NCBI RefSeq assembly: GCF_019266065.1
Contig: NZ_LPNR01000125.1
Span: 1 to 64,000 of the forward strand
From: Nocardia sp. MH4
GTDB lineage: Bacteria; Actinomycetota; Actinomycetes; Mycobacteriales; Mycobacteriaceae
DNA: 64,000 bases
Reading direction: 5' to 3'
A program made the translations under genes and the position numbers. This document shows, one piece after another, positions 60,292 to 64,000 of the stretch (within the stretch, counting starts at the first letter, position 1; the number at the start of each line of letters is the position of its first letter). The notes below the pieces were generated by a model, which searched no databases, was not told the DNA's origin, and saw only the letters and a program-made list of their open reading frames with translations.

Positions 60292-60597
60292 TTACGGGGT
60301 GGCGAGATTGGTGGGCCCTGCCGCGTCCCCTGCGGCAGGGCCGTCCTCGCCTACGGGCCGAAGCGCCGGAAGCGAGGAAGCTGCGTGGCGCGGCCTCCGG
60401 TAGGCGCTCGACGCGGCGTGACGGCCGCGGGCTGTGCTACCGGGGCGCACCCGACCCGCACCGGGGGCGTGGGGGTGCGCCGGACGGGAGGAACGGCGGT
60501 GGCCACGGAGAGCCAGGCCGAGGGCGGGGGAAACGATCGCCGCAGCGACGCACCAGCAGGCGACGAACAGGAGGCCGTAGCCGAGGACGGTGCTCAT
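60292..60597 (-). CDS. small membrane protein with low-complexity tail
   Basis: 101 residues from ATG 60597 (ATGA overlap). One clear transmembrane helix (VLGYGLLFVACWCVAAAIVS, residues 4-25), then a Arg/Pro/Ala/Ser-rich tail of 65 residues that looks weakly constrained. The coupled start is good; the true stop position of a functional protein is less sure. Confidence 0.5.
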   Translation of the reverse strand: MSTVLGYGLLFVACWCVAAAIVSPALGLALRGHRRSSRPAHPHAPGAGRVRPGSTARGRHAASSAYRRPRHAASSLPALRPVGEDGPAAGDAAGPTNLATP

Positions 60598-60743
60598 GCT
60601 GCGGACTCCTCCGTGCTGGCATCGGCAGACCGAAGAGCATTGCGGATGACGAGCGCCTGACGCTCAGACAGCGGCACCCACTTGGTGCGCTGCGCGTCGA
60701 GCCAACGCTGCTCCGCTGGCGACACCTTGCCCGCGGTTCTCAT
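60594..60743 (-). CDS. 49-residue hypothetical protein
   Basis: ATG 60743 with GGAG nine bases upstream and ATGA overlap with the HTH gene. KVSPAEQRWLDAQRTKWVPL and SERQALVIRNALRSADAST: two helices. Probably a second gene of the early operon. Confidence 0.62.
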   Translation of the reverse strand: MRTAGKVSPAEQRWLDAQRTKWVPLSERQALVIRNALRSADASTEESAA

Positions 60744-61024
60744 TCGCCAGCTCCATCGGGCGCGACCGCTTCTGGCTGAAGGATCGCTAGCTGCGGCACG
60801 ACGAGGAACTGCGCGGCACGGACGAGCAGCGCATTGGTCAGCCGCCGGTGCCCGTTCTCGATGTTGTTCAGGTAGTGAGGGCTGACGTCCATGGCCTCGG
60901 CGAGCTGCTTGATGGACGCCCCACGCAGTTCGCGCAGCGTCCTGAGCGTGACTCCGACCCGGACGCGGTCGTCGACAACGGCGCTGCCTGTCGCCAACTC
61001 GCCGGAGGAAGTTTGATTTGCCAC
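60740..61024 (-). CDS. Cro/XRE-type HTH, first gene of the early operon
   Basis: 94 residues from GTG 61024. HTH core LRTLRELRGASIKQLAEAMD and VSPHYLNNIENGHRRLTNAL, with a short tail. The TAGCCT box seven bases before the GTG suggests a leaderless transcript. Position at the head of the minus-strand early operon, divergent from the next HTH gene, suits a Cro-like or early repressor role. Confidence 0.82.
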   Translation of the reverse strand: MANQTSSGELATGSAVVDDRVRVGVTLRTLRELRGASIKQLAEAMDVSPHYLNNIENGHRRLTNALLVRAAQFLVVPQLAILQPEAVAPDGAGE

Positions 61025-61227
61025 GTGATCGAGGCTACGTCACTCGTGCGCAATCGTGCAAGCATCTTCGGTCATCATGTCGGCATTAATAGAGCAGAAC
61101 AGTCGAGGTCGTGGATCTTATGCACGAATCTGGCGCGCAATAATGCGAATTGTTGCTGGTCATGCGCAGTGATGAACGTGCAGCGTCGTGCTTGCAGACG
61201 CACACTCTTGCACCGCAAGATGTAGGC
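61025..61227. promoter_or_regulatory. immunity-switch intergenic region with divergent promoters and operator
   Basis: Minus-strand promoter: TTGCAC (61056-61061), 18-base spacer, TAGCCT (61032-61037), then seven bases to GTG 61024. Plus-strand promoter: TTGCAG (61192-61197), 18 bases, CAAGAT (61216-61221), six bases to ATG 61228. A perfect palindrome TCTTGC-ACC-GCAAGA (61206-61220) overlaps the plus-strand -10 box. Further GTGCAA/TTGCAC half sites lie near 61047-61061. Confidence 0.6.
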
Positions 61228-61809
61228 ATGACTGCGGAAGATGACGCGCTCACGCGCAGGATTGGCGCGATCGTGACTCGCGCCCGCCTGCGGCGCGGGT
61301 TGAACCAGGCGGCGTTCGCGCGCGCCGCCGAAGTCGACGTCCGCACGGTCCGAGGGCTGGAGTCCGGTGACAAATGGCCCTGGGATGCGAATCGGACCAA
61401 GATCGAGCAGGCACTGGGCTTCGCAGTCGGGGCACTCGAACTATGGAGAGAGAACCCGCATGAGCTGGCGAAGTTCGAGCAGACCTTGACCGATCGAGAC
61501 GACACAGGCGAAGACGGGCCTACCGTCGACGTGAGCTTCCCGACGGCCAAGGTCAACACGAACTTCCATGACGCGCTCGGCCAGCTCCGCGCCGCAAATA
61601 TCGCCGTCGCGGCGGAGCGCCTGGCGCTGCTGCCAGCCGAGGACATCGCCCGCGTACAGGCACTCATCGACGAGCTCGGCCGGGCGCGGTTCCCGGACTG
61701 GGACGACCAGGGAGACTACGACCTCGCATGGGGTCGGCGAGCCAAGCTTGGTCCGCTCGCACCGGAGGACGAAGAAGCAGTCTTCGACTCCCTGAAGGAT
61801 GTGCAGTAG
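61228..61809 (+). CDS. XRE-type repressor candidate (immunity repressor)
   Basis: 193 residues from ATG 61228. N-terminal HTH (LTRRIGAIVTRARLRRGLNQ, AAFARAAEVDVRTVRGLESG, about 5-65) with a KWPWDANRTKIEQALGF segment typical of actinobacterial phage repressors. The C-terminal half is acidic and helical (LGQLRAANIAVAAERLALLP, IARVQALIDELGRARFPDWDD) and shows no LexA-type protease. Divergent from the early operon and so the best repressor candidate; the antirepressor may release it. Confidence 0.78.
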   Translation: MTAEDDALTRRIGAIVTRARLRRGLNQAAFARAAEVDVRTVRGLESGDKWPWDANRTKIEQALGFAVGALELWRENPHELAKFEQTLTDRDDTGEDGPTVDVSFPTAKVNTNFHDALGQLRAANIAVAAERLALLPAEDIARVQALIDELGRARFPDWDDQGDYDLAWGRRAKLGPLAPEDEEAVFDSLKDVQ

Positions 61810-62081
61810 TCCCGTACGCCGGTCACCCATTCGCCGCGACGCTGATACCAGCCAGGCCGCGGACCAAGAACCACCGCAGCCTCAGCCTCGCCTCGCAGAA
61901 GCGCCGATTGCCGGGCCGATATGCCACAGCGAGGGATGATGAACACCCGACCATTGCGCAGCAGGAGTGCGCCGATCTCCAGGAGGCCGTCCGGTGCGAC
62001 CGATATGCGGCCCATGGGCGGTCGCTCCACAACCCCGAGCACATCGGCAATTCGCTGGCCGAACTCTCCGGAGTCGTGCAC
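61716..62081 (-). CDS. possible small protein convergent with the repressor gene
   Basis: 121 residues from GTG 62081 with AGGGGG upstream. HDSGEFGQRIADVLGVVERP, then GLLEIGALLLRNGRVFIIPR and AVVLGPRPGWYQRRGEWVTG look like real structured protein. The last 30 residues are antisense to the repressor's 3' end and low in complexity. A plus-strand frame in the same place is less protein-like. Without this gene the 438 bases between the repressor and the next HTH gene are empty. Confidence 0.45.
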   Translation of the reverse strand: MHDSGEFGQRIADVLGVVERPPMGRISVAPDGLLEIGALLLRNGRVFIIPRCGISARQSALLRGEAEAAVVLGPRPGWYQRRGEWVTGVRDYCTSFRESKTASSSSGASGPSLARRPHARS

Positions 62082-62233
62082 TTTGCCCCCTGGCAGCTAC
62101 GCCGCCCAACCCCTTACCCTGCCGGACGGAACTTCTGGCCTCGACGCTAGTCCCCAGCAAATCCTATTTTTCAGATTTGAAAAACCCTAAACATCACATT
62201 TCAGCAACTGGCCGTTCGCCTGTCGATCGCTGG

Positions 62234-62247
62234 TACATTGCCCATCT
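62234..62247 (+). promoter_or_regulatory. leaderless-type -10 box with upstream AT-rich palindrome
   Basis: TACATT at 62234-62239, eight bases, then ATG 62248. About 50 bases upstream is TTTTTCA-GAT-TTGAAAAA (about 62168-62185), an AT-rich inverted repeat in GC-rich surroundings, possibly an operator or UP-type element. Confidence 0.45.
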
Positions 62248-62598
62248 ATGGGGGCTCACGAATCATGGTGCAGCATGACCGATTTCGACGAGCTCAGGCG
62301 GCAGCTGAGGATTGCCTACGGGTTGGTAATCGAGCGCGCGCGGAAAGAGCGGTGGCCGGTCATGTCGGCGTTCGCTGCCGCCTGCGGAATGAAGACCAAC
62401 TCATACAGGCGGATCGAGCTCGGTGAGCGCGCGATCACCGCACCCGAGCTCGAGGTGATCGCCCACGTCCTCGGCATCTCGCCCACCACCATCCGGGCCG
62501 AGGCAATCGCAATGGTCGAGGGCGGCGAAATTCCCTCGCATGCAGGGCAAGCCGCCGAGTCCTGGCGCCGAGCACTCAACCCGAAGCGCTCCGGCTGA
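62248..62598 (+). CDS. XRE-type helix-turn-helix protein near integrase
   Basis: 116 residues from ATG 62248. HTH: FDELRRQLRIAYGLVIERAR, then MSAFAAACGMKTNSYRRIEL and GERAITAPELEVIAHVLGIS. The C-terminal 25 residues are polar. Read from a leaderless start and followed by a membrane protein gene with its own start box. May control that gene or the integrase. Confidence 0.78.
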   Translation: MGAHESWCSMTDFDELRRQLRIAYGLVIERARKERWPVMSAFAAACGMKTNSYRRIELGERAITAPELEVIAHVLGISPTTIRAEAIAMVEGGEIPSHAGQAAESWRRALNPKRSG

Positions 62599-62634
62599 GC
62601 TGGCGAATCCCCAGAATCTGTCACACGCAGGCGA

Positions 62635-62646
62635 TACGCTCGCGAA
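62635..62646 (+). promoter_or_regulatory. leaderless-type -10 box
   Basis: TACGCT at 62635-62640, six bases, then GTG 62647. Confidence 0.5.
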
Positions 62647-63396
62647 GTGTTGCCCCTGCTATCGACCTGCGTACTGCTGCTCATCTCTGCTGCAGTCGTG
62701 CTCGCGCGGTTGAGGTTCCACTCGGAGATGGCATCCGACGGCCTGGACTTCCCACGCTTCACCGTTGCGATTGCTTCGGTCGTCGCTGCAACCGCGCTCG
62801 GGCTCAACGCCATCGGCGACGAGGTGGTCGACCCGTTCCTCGCCTCGATGCGACTTGGCGAGAACCTCTCGGATCTGCTCGGCTACCTCTATCTCGTCGC
62901 CGCGTGCAGCTTCTTCGCCGGCCAGAGTCTGACCATCCTCACGAAGCGGCTGCCCGGCGATCGGGCGTCCGATTTGCGACCTGCATCGCTGATCGGATGC
63001 GGGGTAGTAGCTCTGGCGCTCATCGCGCTGTCGCGGTTGTCATCCGCTCGCACGGTCCCAGCTATCCAGACAGAGCAGTTCACCGACCCCGCGGCGGTCC
63101 TGTACACCGCCACCTTCTGGTCGGTCATCATCGTCACCGCTACCTTGGTGCTTGCCGCCGCCGTCGTCGGATCGCGCGACCACGGCCTCCACGGACAGCT
63201 CGCCGCGATGGGCGTGGCGGGCGGCATCAGCGCGGTGATCGCGACATTCGTCCTGTCACGCCTGATCTTCGATCACGGCCGGACGTCAGCCTGGCTCAGC
63301 TGCTATGGCCAGTGGTGGACTGTCCCCGGCCTCATCGGCATCACGGTTGCCGGCCTGCTCGGCATCCCGAGATCCGCGATCAGACCCCGTCGCTGA
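62647..63396 (+). CDS. multi-pass membrane protein, MAB_1171c-transporter-like N-terminal half
   Basis: 249 residues from GTG 62647. About seven hydrophobic helices (for example LSTCVLLLISAAVVLARL, FTVAIASVVAATALGLNAIG, WSVIIVTATLVLAAAVVG, GVAGGISAVIATFVLS). The helical pattern resembles the seven-helix part of actinobacterial MAB_1171c-type proteins, which are often encoded next to HTH genes as here, but the usual cytoplasmic domain is absent. That assignment is tentative. Possible lysogenic conversion or exclusion factor. Its 3' end overlaps the integrase stop by 17 bases. Confidence 0.68.
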   Translation: MLPLLSTCVLLLISAAVVLARLRFHSEMASDGLDFPRFTVAIASVVAATALGLNAIGDEVVDPFLASMRLGENLSDLLGYLYLVAACSFFAGQSLTILTKRLPGDRASDLRPASLIGCGVVALALIALSRLSSARTVPAIQTEQFTDPAAVLYTATFWSVIIVTATLVLAAAVVGSRDHGLHGQLAAMGVAGGISAVIATFVLSRLIFDHGRTSAWLSCYGQWWTVPGLIGITVAGLLGIPRSAIRPRR

Positions 63397-64000
63397 TCAC
63401 CACGGCACGCGTCGGGCTCAGGCTGCGACGCACGATGTCGTAGCGCCTCTGTCCCTGTCGCTCCAGCTCGACGATGCGGGCGCGCTCCTCGAGGGTGGCA
63501 GTTCGCAGGTACTCCTTCACCTCCCACGTTCGGAAGTCCATCGGGTCCCCTCCTTCGGACAGGGGCACAGGCGGCGGTAGCTCGGTCGGCACGGGCTCAT
63601 CGGAGCCCACCCACCGCAAGTGCACCCGCCGAGGGTTCAGTACCCGCGTCCCCTTCCCGCCCCGGAACAGTCGAACCTCCACCAACGCCCGCACCACGGA
63701 GCGTTTCTGGGTCATGGCCATCGGCGTCCACTTCGCCCGGGCGTCTGGTCCGGCGAGCTCAGCAACCAGCGGCGACGAGATTGCCGCCTGTGCGCGCCGT
63801 TTCGCTGCGGCGATCTGAGGCTCAAGCTTGCCCGTCAACCGTGCAAGCACCGCGGCGGAGATCGACCCGTCGGCCGCCTGGTCGATCAGGTTGTCCAGGC
63901 GCGCCTGCAACGCCCGCTCTTCCTCGAACGCCTCGGTAGCCGCCTCATCACCAGCGGCGAGCAGCTCGAGCACATCCGGCGATTCCAGGCGGTCCAGGAC
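63380..64000 (-). CDS. int: large serine integrase, C-terminal part (5' end outside window)
   Basis: 207 codons seen, open to the right edge. The segment has the long coiled-coil and end domain of phage serine recombinases: EAATEAFEEERALQARLDNL, AVLARLTGKLEPQIAAAKRR, WTPMAMTQKRSVVRALVEVR and the closing strand RRVHLRWVG. After this comes an extra helical tail (EVKEYLRTATLEERARIVEL, RQGQRRYDIVRRSL). The catalytic Ser domain and zinc ribbon lie outside the window. Orientation puts attP/attR just upstream of the gene. The enzyme should have inserted the phage into comEC. Confidence 0.88.
   Translation of the reverse strand, partial: VLDRLESPDVLELLAAGDEAATEAFEEERALQARLDNLIDQAADGSISAAVLARLTGKLEPQIAAAKRRAQAAISSPLVAELAGPDARAKWTPMAMTQKRSVVRALVEVRLFRGGKGTRVLNPRRVHLRWVGSDEPVPTELPPPVPLSEGGDPMDFRTWEVKEYLRTATLEERARIVELERQGQRRYDIVRRSLSPTRAVVISDGV

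Larger units (their letters stand above)
16240..64000. mobile_element. siphovirus-type prophage, right end outside window
   Basis: The span contains terminase, portal, capsid, connectors, tail chaperone frameshift, tape measure, endolysin, holin-like, replication, antirepressor, repressor-type and serine integrase genes, all with intact frames. Integration is in comEC at the left. The integrase lies at the right with its 5' end running out of the window, which places attR beyond 64000. No degenerate structural gene was seen, so the element could be inducible. The endolysin/lysin B pair and gene order match phages of mycolic-acid bacteria. Confidence 0.95.

Noticed and set aside
61728..62150. 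Plus-strand frame after the repressor gene
   Set aside because: Arg/His/Pro-rich shadow composition; the minus-strand frame at the same place is more protein-like.
16240..64000. CRISPR array, tRNA genes or restriction-modification genes in the prophage
   Set aside because: No regular repeat-spacer pattern, cloverleaf or methylase/nuclease pair was seen by reading. Repeats found are iterons, operators or coding low-complexity tracts.

Overview
The window is high-GC actinobacterial DNA from a mycolic-acid-containing genus; Nocardia is my best guess, with Rhodococcus possible. The left quarter keeps the gene order of the Mycobacterium tuberculosis Rv2404c-Rv2414c block: lepA, a PemK-like gene, then transglutaminase, alpha-E and ATP-grasp genes, then rpsT, holA and comEC. 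A PrrA/PrrB-type two-component system and a LytR-CpsA-Psr protein are also present. The genus is inferred from synteny, base composition and a phage mycolyl-esterase-type lysin; no marker gene in the window settles it.

Bases 1-16240 are chromosome. At about 16240 the comEC frame (minus strand) stops abruptly inside the conserved SGAN motif of its membrane domain. Everything from there to the right edge is an apparently intact siphovirus-type prophage. A large serine integrase running off the right edge marks the far end. attR and the 5' part of comEC therefore lie outside the window, and the prophage exceeds 47.7 kb.

Prophage layout, left to right: (a) 16.3-20.7 kb, small mostly plus-strand genes read from their own promoters, with an opposing regulator/DUF6879/small-protein operon; (b) 20.7-43.9 kb, the late operon on the minus strand, so transcription runs from small terminase at 43.9 kb through large terminase, portal, MuF-like protein, scaffold, capsid, head-tail connectors, major tail protein, frameshifted tail chaperones, tape measure, minor tail proteins, a two-domain endolysin, holin-like proteins, Gly-rich tail proteins and a repeat-rich tail fibre; (c) 44.2-45.8 kb, a plus-strand primase-like gene and a string of tiny coupled genes ending in an HNH nuclease, then a 0.5 kb gap that may hold the cos end; (d) 46.3-47.6 kb, a Panacea/PIN toxin-antitoxin pair; (e) 47.7-61.0 kb, one long minus-strand early operon of about 35 genes, almost all overlapping by 1-4 bases. 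The early operon carries RecA-like ATPase, HNH, Bro-N/KilAC antirepressor, a replication initiator with internal iterons, DnaQ-like exonuclease, LysB-like esterase, HIT and WhiB genes. (f) 60.7-64.0 kb is the immunity and integration end: divergent HTH genes, another HTH gene, a multi-pass membrane protein and the integrase.

The most notable features are: the prophage disrupting a DNA-uptake gene; a phage WhiB with altered iron-sulfur spacing fused to zinc-ribbon and HTH-like sequence; an iteron origin inside its initiator gene; a Panacea-PIN module with a structured operator; a lysin B moved into the early operon; very small coupled genes of 27-58 codons; and repeated use of leaderless starts (TANNNT, then 6-8 bases, then ATG/GTG) in host and phage.
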